Source: Spongospora subterranea f. sp. subterranea
Taxonomy: Eukaryota > Endomyxa: Phytomyxea > Phytomyxea > Plasmodiophorida
NCBI GenBank assembly: GCA_049724395.1
Contig: JAUGWO010000154.1
Location: 1 to 20,514 of the forward strand
Length of the DNA: 20,514 nucleotides
Direction: 5' to 3'
The translations under genes were made by a program, and so were the position numbers. Shown here piece after piece: positions 1 to 8,485 of the stretch; within the stretch, counting starts at the first letter, position 1; each line of letters starts with the position of its first letter. Under the pieces are notes generated by a model. It had not been told where the DNA came from and made no database searches. It saw nothing but the letters and a program-made list of their open reading frames with translations.

Positions 1-70
1 CCCCTTTTCGGTCAATATCTGCTGCACCTTAACAGGTGACATCCATTATTTTTCAAAATGTCGCGTCAGA

Positions 71-463
71 ATGAAGGAAGAAAGCGAAAGATTGTCGATC
101 AAAGTGAACCGTTCACTGAGAGGTCTTGCACATTCCTTTTGTCTTGGAGTAGTTCTAATTCTTCTTTCTTGTTTCGTGTCCATCGTCCTCCCATTCCGGT
201 TCCTCTCATCCATTACCTGTCAACATAGACCGATGCCAATCCAGAATTACCAATTTTTCAAAACTAATCAAAAAATGCCCAAAGTACTTGTAGATAACAC
301 AATTCTCAAACACCCCCAGACAGGCGATATCGTTAAGACCGTGTTGTACTTTAACACCGAACAAAATACGACACGCATTGAGAATAATCACAGTGGTATA
401 AACAATATCGCCAATCACCTCTATCGGAACTGCATCAATGGAATGCCTCTTAAGTCGAGCTGA
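71..463 (+). CDS. possible single-pass membrane protein or exon, unassigned
   Basis: A 130-codon open frame. Residues about 20-48 form a strongly hydrophobic segment suited to a membrane helix or uncleaved signal anchor. The rest is polar, Asn/Thr-rich and carries an N-glycosylation-type sequon (NTT). Part of the antisense strand is also open and hydrophobic, so strand choice is uncertain. I do not recognise a family. It could be an exon of a gene that starts before the window, or chance. Confidence 0.25.
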   Translation: MKEESERLSIKVNRSLRGLAHSFCLGVVLILLSCFVSIVLPFRFLSSITCQHRPMPIQNYQFFKTNQKMPKVLVDNTILKHPQTGDIVKTVLYFNTEQNTTRIENNHSGINNIANHLYRNCINGMPLKSS

Positions 464-1000
464 TCCAACGTCTCTTCACGTCCCAGCAGGTACTTTCTAG
501 AGTCCTCCCGCTTCCCTTTCATTGCCGATTAACTAGAAAAAATATTCTATAATACACTAAAATACATCACTTCCTTCTCTCTTCATCTTTTAGAATGCCG
601 ACCGGATATCGGAGAATTAAGCCCATGAACAGCCTCGATTCTCAAACAAACAAAAAATAGTGCTTTCACCAGACCAGGTATTTCTTGGAAAATAAATTCT
701 CCGGAATTACCCGTTTTACGAGCGATTGCATTTACTGAGCTCGATGTTCGATGTCCTGCAGGTTTTTCAACGCAATTCACGAGAAGAATGATCACAGAAA
801 AAAAATCAGGAATTGAACAGAGCGTGATCCGATTTTTCTATTGAAATTGGTAGACATCCCGTTCCCATTCATTGAGTACCTGAGTACTGGACAATCGGAT
901 ATATATCACCTTCTATTGTTCTTTCGATATTTTCGGGTCGATTGCAATTGGGGGGATTGAGGTTTGGAGGGAAACCACTGGAAAGCAAATTCCTCTCATC
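464..1000. other. stretch without a recognisable gene
   Basis: Only short open frames and A/T-rich runs occur here. I see no RNA gene, tandem repeat or domain. A possible intron or intergenic spacer. Confidence 0.4.
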
Positions 1001-1361
1001 ACAACTTCAAGTTGGCCATGGAGGTCTGGACAATGAAAAGCGATTCTATCGCCCAGCTGATTTCTCAGCTAAAACACGACACGTATCAGACCAGTTTCGG
1101 GACAAACCTGTTCGTCATTCGCTGATTTCTTCGAGTTGGACCCGCAATACGAACTGACCATTGCCGTTCTACGAATTTGAATATCCCATCCCCATCGATG
1201 GGAATACTCGTAGAGATCGTGTCAACTGCAGATTCTTCAATAACCATCAGCGAATCGGCCCGACTTACGACGACACTTCAGAAGAATTTGTCAGAAACAT
1301 GAAGCACATCTTCATGTTAATCGGGGACTGTCATTTCCAGGTCTCACTAAACAATACATAA
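976..1361 (+). pseudogene. coding-like stretch that changes frame, unassigned
   Basis: Three consecutive protein-like stretches lie on the same strand in three different frames. The first, about 976-1116, includes MEVWTMKSDSIAQLISQL. The second, about 1118-1177, includes ADFFELDPQYELTIAVLR. The third, 1161-1361, includes YPIPIDGNTRRDRV and ends at a TAA. Composition in each is that of a globular protein. No GT-AG intron of normal size fits between them, so this is a decayed host gene, a gene with very short introns, or sequence carrying indel errors. I do not recognise the family. Confidence 0.25.
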
Positions 1362-1870
1362 ATCTCGCAACGTGAACTTCTAAATTAGCAGAAGTCTTGT
1401 TCGTTCAAAGTTCTCTTACGCAAATTTCATGAACCCAGCTCCATTGATTTTGAAACAACATTAAAACGGAACAGCGAAGTTCAACAGCCTGATCGTCCAA
1501 TGAATCTGTCCGAACGTCAATGGTTGAGTGAATCGAGTTCGATATGTGTATTGGGGAAATACAGTGATGAGACCAGTGTGTATGAACACCTGGGCCAGCA
1601 CGACGAAACCAACCACCAAACGAAGAATAAGATTTACGCGAAACGTCGCTGAAGAAGACAGATGGAGGGATAGAAGAGTTTGTGAGGGAAAAGAAGAGAT
1701 AGAGAAAGGAGAGAGAGACAGAGAGAGAGGAGATATAAACAGTTTGATGTCCACAAATCACTGCAATTTGGTTTGACACAGTTCATCTTTAGGGCAATCA
1801 TCCCAAAAACAAACTTATACAGAAACGTTGATTTGCCGGTCATCAGAACATAAAAAATCGGAGGATTTAA
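1362..1870. other. noncoding-looking spacer with a purine tract
   Basis: No gene is supported. The middle (about 1655-1735) is a plus-strand GA-rich tract, mostly GAGAGA and GGAGA runs. It creates a long open but low-complexity Ser/Leu-rich frame on the minus strand, which I regard as an artefact of composition. Confidence 0.5.
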
Positions 1871-1873
1871 GTA

Positions 1874-1972
1874 ATGGTCATTGTCCCTGACCTTCTAGAT
1901 GAGGATCTGTGTGAACGGATTTGGGACCAGCCTGAACGCGCCATCGACGAACAGTTCAGCGGTGCAACATAG
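1874..1972 (+). CDS. short acidic coding-like segment, unassigned
   Basis: A 32-codon frame begins at an ATG and ends at TAG. It is rich in acidic residues, with LLDEDLCERIWDQPERAID as its core. The composition looks like a real amphipathic protein segment, but it is too short to assign. It may be a terminal exon of a gene whose other exons lie upstream. Confidence 0.2.
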   Translation: MVIVPDLLDEDLCERIWDQPERAIDEQFSGAT

Positions 1973-2016
1973 TTCCTTCCATCGCTAAAAGGACGACATA
2001 CGATCAAGGGGTAGCG

Positions 2017-2200
2017 TCAATTCTGGTTTTTCAATTGTTTTAAACTTGCCAGAACGACCAGTTTCCGTTTACCGTAATGGACTCTGTTGATCACCACAAC
2101 ACGTTCCGAAAATTGAACTGGGACATCGACATGATTTGCCGAAACAATATGAAGTGCTTCTGTGAAAAATGTCTCGCCGTGACTTTGAAAGGCCTGCTGT
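2017..2200 (-). CDS. exon-like segment, unassigned
   Basis: A protein-like minus-strand frame includes SHGETFFTEALHIVSANHVD and then QFSERVVVINRVHYG. A possible donor (GTAAAC) follows the last glycine. Acceptor-like AGs lie upstream, including TTTCAG close to 2213. It could be a downstream exon of the gene at 2633-3097, since the strand agrees and that gene ends in a consensus donor. I could not show that the phases match. Confidence 0.25.
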
Positions 2201-2632
2201 TTGCCAGACAATCCTCATCTGAAATGAGCGAAAGTAAACACTTGTGCCAGAAATTGCATGTATGTACTGTACCTCTATTCTGGAGTCGACTAAATCAGGT
2301 ACGACACCACACAGCCTGATTATCTGCCATGCGCAATTGTCTATTCCACAAACGTTTTTACATATGCATTTTTAATCTGCCTTATGAATTTCGGGGCCTC
2401 TCAAATGACACAAACATTGATGGAGAAATTGCTATTACCTTCTTTGGGTTCTCGCGTTTCGCTGCATTTCTCGTGCTGTTGCTCTTTTCAGTATTCCTTG
2501 CAAAGTTTTTGTTCCGATCCGTTTGTACGGGAACAAACATGTTTTCTTGTTGTGTGTTTTTGATGTACTCACCTTCGTATCTCATTAGCTGGGCATTGCT
2601 ATTCCACCTGTCCATCGTGACATAGTTTGGTG

Positions 2633-3097
2633 GTTCGTGCACTTTTCCCCAAGTTGCTGTATTGTTTTGTTGGGAAAGGATTGTGATGCTCTGATAGCTT
2701 GGAGCCCATAATTTCAATTTCACCGAAAGAGAACTGTACGGTACCAGTTTTGATGACCCATAATGGTTTTTGTTCTGGCTCTTGCTGGGGTTTCGTCTGG
2801 TTTAGTTCGAAGCCCACCTTGGTGGAAAGTAACTCATCTGAGCTCATCATCCATTCCTCCACTTTCAGCGGAATTGTGGCTTCTGCAACACGAATTGTGA
2901 CATCCACCGTTCCCGTATGATCTAGAGATGCCAATGAGCCAACTCGAGAACCAACGAGGAGTGGTTTCTCGATAGTCACGATCGACCGCGTTTGAGACAC
3001 GAACCCGGCCCATATTCCAAAACGTTTTTGTTCTGCCCTTCAAAACTGTCGTGCTGGTAAATACTACAAACATTAGAAACCCAGTTGCACTTTCCAT
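2633..3097 (-). CDS. unknown protein, at least two exons, 5' part
   Basis: The product is unrecognised and beta-strand-rich. The start codon chosen is 3095-3097, in front of a hydrophobic segment (MESATGFLMFVVFTSTTV). The main body is read in another frame from about 3040 down to a GT donor after TGTVQFSF. A 67-nt intron ending in CAATACAG rejoins the frame at ATWGKVHEPPNYV, and the exon runs to RYEG followed by a consensus GTGAGT donor near 2565. How the first 50-90 bases join the body is unclear. A 43-nt or a 37-nt intron would each restore frame, but the sites are weak. Expect further exons below 2560. I do not propose a function. Confidence 0.45.
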
Positions 3098-3756
3098 GTA
3101 TCAGACCGCAACTCCAGCTTCGAAGGGCAATTCACAAACCTGTTTTTGTGAACATCAGTCGAATGTTCCTTGTAAAACAAGTCAAAATAAATAAATCAGT
3201 AAATTAATTTAGAACTTCCATATGGCAAGTGCATTGAGCGATCGTCAATAGAAACAGCCAAAACAGAAATAACACGTTTGGAATATGATATCCGATGGCA
3301 TTTAGGCGTTTGTCATGTGCTTCTTCAAGTTTGCTTTCCCGCTTATTGATCAGATTCAATATCGTGTGCTGACAACCGATGAAGAATTATTCATAAGAAT
3401 TGAGAACGGTTTCGGTACGAGCCGATATGTTGCGTCAATAAACAAAACGGCTTCGCGGCGCGAGAGTATTTTGAAAAGTGTTGGGGAGTCTCATCTACTC
3501 GATAATGTGTCGTTTTAGGTGACTTCTTAAAAAACGGGCTCGAATATTTTGGACAAGGACATCAAGACGGACAGTCGACACCGCAAACTCAGGCTCCTCA
3601 TTCAATCGGAAGGTGTTTGAAGAGATCGCCCACCGGTCCAGGTAGATTGGTCAGCCTGTTTCATTGTCTGAAACTTGGTAAAATCAGTAATATAAAGTCT
3701 GTTGGATTCTGCCCGAATTTGACAAGAAGAACTGGAGCGATTTTTAACGGGTACGT
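3098..3756. other. spacer with one weak open frame
   Basis: No gene is well supported. A 67-codon plus-strand frame at 3315-3518 has a protein-like composition (for example LTTDEELFIRIENGFG). It has no recognisable domain and no clear splice context. Confidence 0.35.
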
Positions 3757-3884
3757 TGAATTCACTGGCTTGATTCACTGGCCGCACTTTTTCAAGCCAG
3801 TGAATTCAATATCTTGGTATGAGCAGTGAATTCACTGGCTTGAAAAAGTGCGGCCAGTGAATCAAGCCAGTGAATTCACTGCTC
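3757..3884. repeat. fold-back palindrome with nested hairpins
   Basis: Positions 3757-3808 and 3827-3878 are perfect reverse complements (52 bp), separated by 18 nt. Each arm is itself hairpin-like: GAATTCACTGGCTTGA at the start of the left arm is repeated inverted at its end. On the right, 3821-3843 and 3862-3884 are a perfect 23-bp inverted pair. The region can therefore fold as one long hairpin or as two smaller ones. The repeated core is TGAATTCACTGGCTTGA. No gene overlaps it. Confidence 0.95.
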
Positions 3885-4056
3885 CCATAAGAGTTATTTG
3901 TAGAGTATTAGAGAATAGGCAATATAGGATTTAGGTATAGGAATAGTCCGTGTGCGGTGTACACGCGAAAATTTTGCGAATTGCGCGCATTTTTTCCAGA
4001 CCACCTGTCCTGGGTTTGCCGATCCTGTGATCTAATGGCGTATCTCTAACAGTACA
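3885..4056. promoter_or_regulatory. upstream region of the membrane protein gene
   Basis: A/T-rich sequence with repeated TATAGGA-like words (about 3915-3945) lies between the palindrome and the start codon at 4057. It may hold the promoter and 5' leader. An acceptor-like CTCTAACAG ends five bases before the ATG, so a spliced leader exon cannot be excluded. Confidence 0.3.
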
Positions 4057-4763
4057 ATGAACGTGGTGGAAGTCATACTTCAATTTATTTTTTGTGCTGA
4101 ATGGACGGTGTGCCATTTGTATCTGATCATCCTGACCTGGGACTCCTCATCATATGCAATGCCATTGGGCGCTCTGTATGGCATGCTTGCCTGGAACATA
4201 TTTCAATGTGTCTACTTCCGTTCTTGGCTCATTTTGGCCTTCAGCGTCATCTGGATATGCTGTGAGTTGGTGTTAATTTTCTTCACGAACAGAAATCTTC
4301 TTCGTCCGGATAATCCTGATTTCCCAACTACTGCTCCTTGGGTCAAACGATGTCTGATTCCGATTTCGGCTGTATATTTTCTCATGTGGGTCGCCTTTTT
4401 CCTCTCTTCGCCATTCCGCGGTGTGGAAAGGTCACCTTGGATGTGGCAGGGGCTGGCTTAAGTATCTACCTGTCGTCCGCTTTGATCTTCATGTTATTTT
4501 CTCGATGGTCTTGTCGGGAGCAATCGTTTTTGGTCATTCTCTGTAAAGCTGGGTTTGATATCCTAACCTTCCTGTCATTGGTTTCTTATCGGACTCTTCA
4601 GCTGAGTATGACGGGTTTGTTCGCTATTTTCGCCGCCTTTCTTCTTAATCTGATCTATATATGTTCGCTGTATCGATTTTTCCCGAAATCGACGCGAACC
4701 ATCGAAATTGATATCCCCTCCCGAATCTCCGATCAAACGAATAAACCAATCAATTCTGTTTAA
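4057..4763 (+). CDS. seven-helix membrane protein, PaxB/Pyr4 terpene-cyclase-like
   Basis: The first frame (4057-4461) and the second (continuing to the TAA at 4761-4763) together give about 225 residues with seven hydrophobic helices: roughly residues 1-27, 36-55, 57-78, 103-121, then four shorter spans to the end. The size and the second helix, SYAMPLGALYGMLAWNIF, resemble the small seven-helix membrane terpene cyclases (PaxB, Pyr4, AndB). In those, a Tyr-x-Met-Pro-Leu segment precedes Asn-x-Ala-Trp-Glu. Here the acidic residue expected after Trp is Asn, so cyclase activity is doubtful. The two frames are out of register near 4420-4450. A 29-nt stretch with GT-AG ends (4421-4449) would join them in phase; otherwise this is a one-frame shift or a sequence error. 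ATG 4057 is the first Met after an in-frame TAA. A poly(A) signal lies 84 nt downstream. Confidence 0.6.
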
Positions 4764-4846
4764 TTAAAAGACACATCTTCCCGCTTCTGTTCTACATATT
4801 TTTCATCCCGAGATTTTTTTGACCTATCAGAGTTGCTTAACATGAC

Positions 4847-4852
4847 AATAAA
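4847..4852 (+). promoter_or_regulatory. poly(A) signal AATAAA
   Basis: Canonical AATAAA, 84 nt after the stop codon of the seven-helix protein. It supports that gene being a real plus-strand transcription unit. Confidence 0.6.
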
Positions 4853-4863
4853 ATCGAGCGAGA

Positions 4864-5052
4864 TTGACCGCCATAAATTTGTTGGGATGGGCGAAGGGTG
4901 CAGTAAGCCTGTTGGCGACATTGGTTGCAGTTTGTGCATTGGCTACGATCGCAAGATTGAACATATCGACGAATGACGCTGTCCATGTCCGACCACAAGA
5001 AATGATGTTGAATCGCCTGCCACGTTTTCCGTCGACCGAGATGACCGACTAG
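4864..5052 (+). CDS. weak open frame with one hydrophobic segment
   Basis: A 62-codon frame without an ATG at its start. It has a single hydrophobic stretch (GAVSLLATLVAVCALATIA) followed by a basic, polar tail. It could be an exon encoding a membrane anchor, but I see no clear splice sites. Little else can be said. Confidence 0.2.
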   Translation: MTAINLLGWAKGAVSLLATLVAVCALATIARLNISTNDAVHVRPQEMMLNRLPRFPSTEMTD

Positions 5053-5080
5053 TTGTGCATCATGACGTTGAGCAAGCTCA

Positions 5081-5148
5081 GATCATCTGTAGGGATCACG
5101 AGGGCTTGTTCTTGATAAAGTAGACCCTCGTGATCCCTACAGATAATC
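5081..5148. repeat. 20-bp perfect inverted repeat with 20-nt loop
   Basis: Positions 5085-5104 and 5125-5144 are exact reverse complements around a 20-nt loop. With one mismatch the stem extends to 24 bp (5081-5104 and 5125-5148). The arm reads ATCTGTAGGGATCACGAGGG. An RNA from either strand would fold into a hairpin of pre-microRNA-like size. No gene overlaps it. Confidence 0.95.
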
Positions 5149-5380
5149 GGTTTGGTGGTGTTGACCAGTTGCGGAACGGTTTTATCGTTGGACTGCACTT
5201 CTTTGATACGATTGACGAGTGGCCGATTAATACAGCTGGGTGATTGGATCTGTTATTGCCCCAGTGACAAAATTGTCATTTGATCATAGTGAGGTTCGCT
5301 GTTGAACTTCGTATTAGGGTCGTCCCGACGACTGACCTCAGAGGTCGATAACGCAGGTCAACGCATTACCTTCCAGACTA
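5149..5380. other. stretch without a recognisable gene
   Basis: No domain, repeat or RNA gene seen. Short protein-like fragments appear on the minus strand but cannot be assigned. Confidence 0.35.
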
Positions 5381-5566
5381 ATGAGTACCAAGTTCCGCAC
5401 CGTCGGCAGAAGCGGCATTGCCGAAAGACTGTCAATTTGGGCAAAAATGTCAAAATTGCTTGACCCAATTGCCGCTCCTATCGAAGTGGGACTGAAATCG
5501 CCAGAAAACTTGACAAGGTCGATACGGACCGTTAGTTCGAATTGCCAGGTTTCGCCTGTTCTGGCG

Positions 5567-5770
5567 CTAGCTCGACCGCCGGTTTCGAGTAAGAGTCCGC
5601 CGGTTGTGAGTCCGGCTTTCCATCCAGTAAACTTGATGACAACTCTTCAATAATCCGACCAAAAAATGCTGCTGTAATAACGCTTGCTGTTCTAACAGTG
5701 GCGCAATGGCCCCGGCAATTGTTTCTGCGATGCCGATTTGAGAACGAGTCGATGGGGAGGAGTTCGTCAT
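5567..5770 (-). mobile_element. possible Ty3/gypsy Gag N-terminal relic
   Basis: The minus-strand frame begins MTNSSPSTRS, close to the MTNSDPTTTR start of the Gag in the intact element at 16645. A Gln/Leu-rich helical segment follows (PLLEQQALLQQHFL), typical of Gag amino-termini. The likeness is short, so this is a tentative call. It is old and fragmentary, and adjoins the reverse transcriptase relic at 5840-6010 in the same orientation, but in an order that does not match one simple element. Confidence 0.3.
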
Positions 5771-5839
5771 TGCTTCCCAGTGGGAGCGAGGACAGGTGGA
5801 ACGGGCGAAGGGACAGAGCGGCGAGCAGAGGCAGAAGAT

Positions 5840-6010
5840 TAATGCTTGGATGAAGGCGTGATTGATGGCATCAAAAGCTTCCTCTTGATTCGATTGTCAT
5901 GAAAATGGTACGTCTTTCTCGGTCAATGAGCAAAGTGGTGCTGTCAGCTGGCGATGGCGTACAATGAAATCACGGTAGAAATTAGCGAAGCCAAACAAGC
6001 ATTGAACGCC
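5840..6010 (-). mobile_element. Ty3/gypsy reverse transcriptase relic (connection to RNase H)
   Basis: The minus strand encodes [18 protein letters not shown] and, further on, SLTEKDVPF. These match the LGFANFYRGFIQNYSRITHP and SLTKNNVPY segments of the intact element's polymerase (about 18838-18940). The segment lies at the end of reverse transcriptase, just before RNase H. It is a broken fossil fragment, inverted relative to the integrase relic that follows it. Confidence 0.75.
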
Positions 6011-6544
6011 ATTCACCGATGTACTGGAAAACCGACCTTTTGAAAGCTGCCTATCCTAGAGCTATAATTCCCTCAAAAATGAAATATAAACATTCAGTTA
6101 TAGGAATTGGATGCTTGACAAAACAACCCAAAAAAAGATTACATCTAGTAGTTCATGGACACAAACCGTCACGAGCACGAGAAGTGGAACTTTATTCAAA
6201 ACAATTTCAAACCGTTTCGAAATTCCACAATGTCAAAGTCAGCACATAAGGTCGGGGAAATCATCGAGGGCTCAAAGAGATATTCAATCGCTCCAGCAAC
6301 TGCAAATACCTCATCGGGTGAACAGGCATTCGTCCTGAAACTACGATTGAGAGAGACCCTCGATAATCGAAAACGGATTTACAAATGGACGTCCTTACCT
6401 TTAAATTCCCGAGAAGAGGACGGCAACCGGCGCGGTGGCCTGATGAACCGAAGGCGTTACCAGGTCGTGTAGGGTTGCCTGGTCAGAGGACTTTATGATC
6501 ACTGGTCAACCATCCCTGGCTAACATCGCACCAATAGCAGCCAT
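6011..6544. other. unassigned sequence between retroelement relics
   Basis: Several overlapping short plus-strand frames occur, rich in Lys, Arg and Ser. None resembles a retroelement domain or host protein that I recognise. It may be decayed element sequence or spacer. Confidence 0.3.
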
Positions 6545-7150
6545 TGTGCTTTATGATTTTCCAACACATGGACGAGTTCTCCTACAACAATCCCGAACAC
6601 TCCACTACGAAGTCGAGGCCATTTTATGCAGTTTATGAAGTCGACCCCCCATCTCACCACGATTACACCGATCAGACTAGCGAGTTCTGCACCTGTTCTC
6701 TTGTGACTTACCCGAATGCCGACGATTCTGTTAAACATCTCAACGACGTTCACCTCTTCCTCACAGCAGAACTCCAGCGCGCCGTTCGAGACATGAAATA
6801 ATTTGCTGATTCGAAACGAGCGGGCCCCAGCCATCGTACGCTTTATGCGATAAGATTTGGCTAAACTTGGCCGGTATTGCACGTAACCGCCTCAGTGCTA
6901 AATTGATCAGTCCAAGATTGAGTCCTTATTCCATCATAGAGATTAACAATCCGATGATCTACCGGCTACCACTGCCACCCACATCAAAAGCTGCACGTGG
7001 AGAACGATATTCCCGATCGCGTCCAACCTCCCCCGCCCTCATTCATGCTCAACTCGGATAATCCAAAACCCCATGTATGTCGTCAAGGAGGTACAGGATT
7101 CGCGCTGGTACCGCAATCAACTCCAAGTATTTCCTCTCACGGAAGGAACT
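6545..7150 (+). mobile_element. Ty3/gypsy chromovirus relic: integrase tail and chromodomain
   Basis: In order this fossil has: the end of the integrase core (FSYNNPEHSTTKSRPFYAVY, compare FAYNNSFHSSIGCSPFYANF in the intact copy); the linker (LQRAVRDMK and FADSKR, compare TMKRFADANR); the GPY/F-type module (KLISPRLSPYSI, compare KLSEKRLGPFTI) with PMIYRLPLPP; and a chromodomain-like stretch from about 7076 (YVVKEVQDSRWYRNQLQVF). The order and spacing are those of a chromovirus pol carboxy-terminus. It is broken in several places and clearly older than the element at the right edge. Confidence 0.75.
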
Positions 7151-7339
7151 ACACCGCCATCGCAGCGCTTCTTCGTGTGAACTCACACGACTCTCGTCGC
7201 AACTCCGCCATTGCAGAAGGCGATTCAGGAATGTCTCGCCCAGTTTCTGACAAGAACGACCTCCACCTGGTCATTCTTGTCAGCACGTTTCCTCTCCTAC
7301 AACGTCAATGCATGTTTGGTTTTCATCATCGGAAAGAGC

Positions 7340-7574
7340 CAGGGACGATAACGTACTAATTTGTGAGCATCGATTCAGAGACCAAACTGGATTTGTTCAT
7401 GTTAGGGGTCGAGCCAATGGTTCCCTTGATGTATATCAATGTGAAAACCTCATTCCGCTTGCTCAAAACAAAATAACAGTGCTGTTGAATGAGTATTTGC
7501 ATCACTGTGATTTGCCCTTTGGGAAAAAAGTGCTCCAAGCAGCTGAATTTCATTGGCCTTCCCTGCTTTCGTAG
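7340..7574 (+). mobile_element. possible integrase zinc-domain relic
   Basis: An open stretch contains LLNEYLHHCDLPFGKKVLQ followed by FHWPSL. This resembles the first half of the retroelement integrase zinc-binding region (His-x-His pair, then Gly-x-x-Lys and a Trp-Pro motif). The intact copy has SCHDSLLAGHFGINKTFDLI and FTWPGM. If right, it belongs to a copy other than the integrase tail just upstream, because the order is reversed. A fragmentary fossil. Confidence 0.4.
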
Positions 7575-7619
7575 TGGCGTCGTAGAGACCAAGGAATCGA
7601 CTGTCGCCTTTGAATTCTA

Positions 7620-8340
7620 GAGAGAACCGATCAAAGCGAAGGGCGAGTGCCCTTTTGCCATCCAGACAGGGACCCGAGTTACTACTCTAACGAAGTCTAT
7701 GAAATCAATAATGAGCCCAACCACGATCTTGTTGCAGCACTAACCCAAAACCGGTTCATTTCAGATGACTTCCGCGATCAAATCTTGGGCTTTGCGTGTT
7801 GATTTGCTCTCAAATCATGATGCTGATAGAGCGCCAGTACATTCCTGCCATCAAGGTCACATGGTCCACCCCGTTATGTTCACAACCTGCTGGACAACTC
7901 TTTCATGAGACACACAATAGTTCAATTTACTGAATGAAGCACCTCTGAGCGGATGGAACCAGCGTCAAGTTCTGATATGACGCGACACTCCGCCTCGAAT
8001 CAATATTTTGGATTTCGACAACATAAAAGGCAAAATATCAAAATCTCAATCACGTTCTCCAGATTGATGTCACTTATACGACGAACCGCTTCGGTATGTC
8101 GTTGGCTCTTTGTTGCTGTTATCGATGATCACGGCCTTGGGTGCCGGTTTTCCATACGATTGAATGCCTGGATCCAGTTTTGTTCACCGACGGCGACACT
8201 GAGTTCGCCAGTTCGCCATGGCCATTGCTGATATCTGGCCTCAGACGGTGCGTTAGCGGCGCTGTAAATTCCACATTGCTCAGAACATTGCTCGGGCATT
8301 AGCTGGGTCATTACAGTGCGGTCTAGGTATATTTCTCGAG
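7620..8340. other. stretch without a recognisable gene
   Basis: Short frames on both strands, none with a domain I recognise. It may be further decayed element sequence. Confidence 0.35.
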
Positions 8341-8349
8341 TTTTGCGGG

Positions 8350-8485
8350 GGCGCGTAGGATTAATCGAGCATGCTGACCAATTTGAGCACGAATTCTCAG
8401 CTTGGTCGGTGAAATTGGATATCGCAAGGGATTATTTTCTCGTGATTGACGGCAGTAAAACACATTGTGAATTCGAGTACACGTA
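8350..8485 (+). mobile_element. possible reverse transcriptase relic (block with the first catalytic Asp)
   Basis: The segment SVKLDIARDYFLVIDGS resembles the Ty3/gypsy block SKIDLRSAYNLVRIREG that carries the first polymerase aspartate, and an LIE-x4-Q run precedes it at about the right distance. The match is short and only moderately convincing. If real, it is a broken fossil fragment. Confidence 0.3.

Noticed and set aside
1405-1779. 124-codon minus-strand open frame
   Set aside because: Much of it is the antisense of a GA-rich tract, giving a low-complexity Ser/Leu/Phe composition without a domain.
2800-2822. TTCGAAGCCC resembling a tRNA T-arm
   Set aside because: No acceptor, D or anticodon arms can be drawn around it, and it lies inside the unknown minus-strand coding exon.
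3757-3884. Cloning-vector or adapter origin of the GAATTC-rich palindrome
   Set aside because: The sequence resembles lacZ/M13 linkers only superficially and I could not match a known adapter. An artefact is still possible and is noted under the finding.
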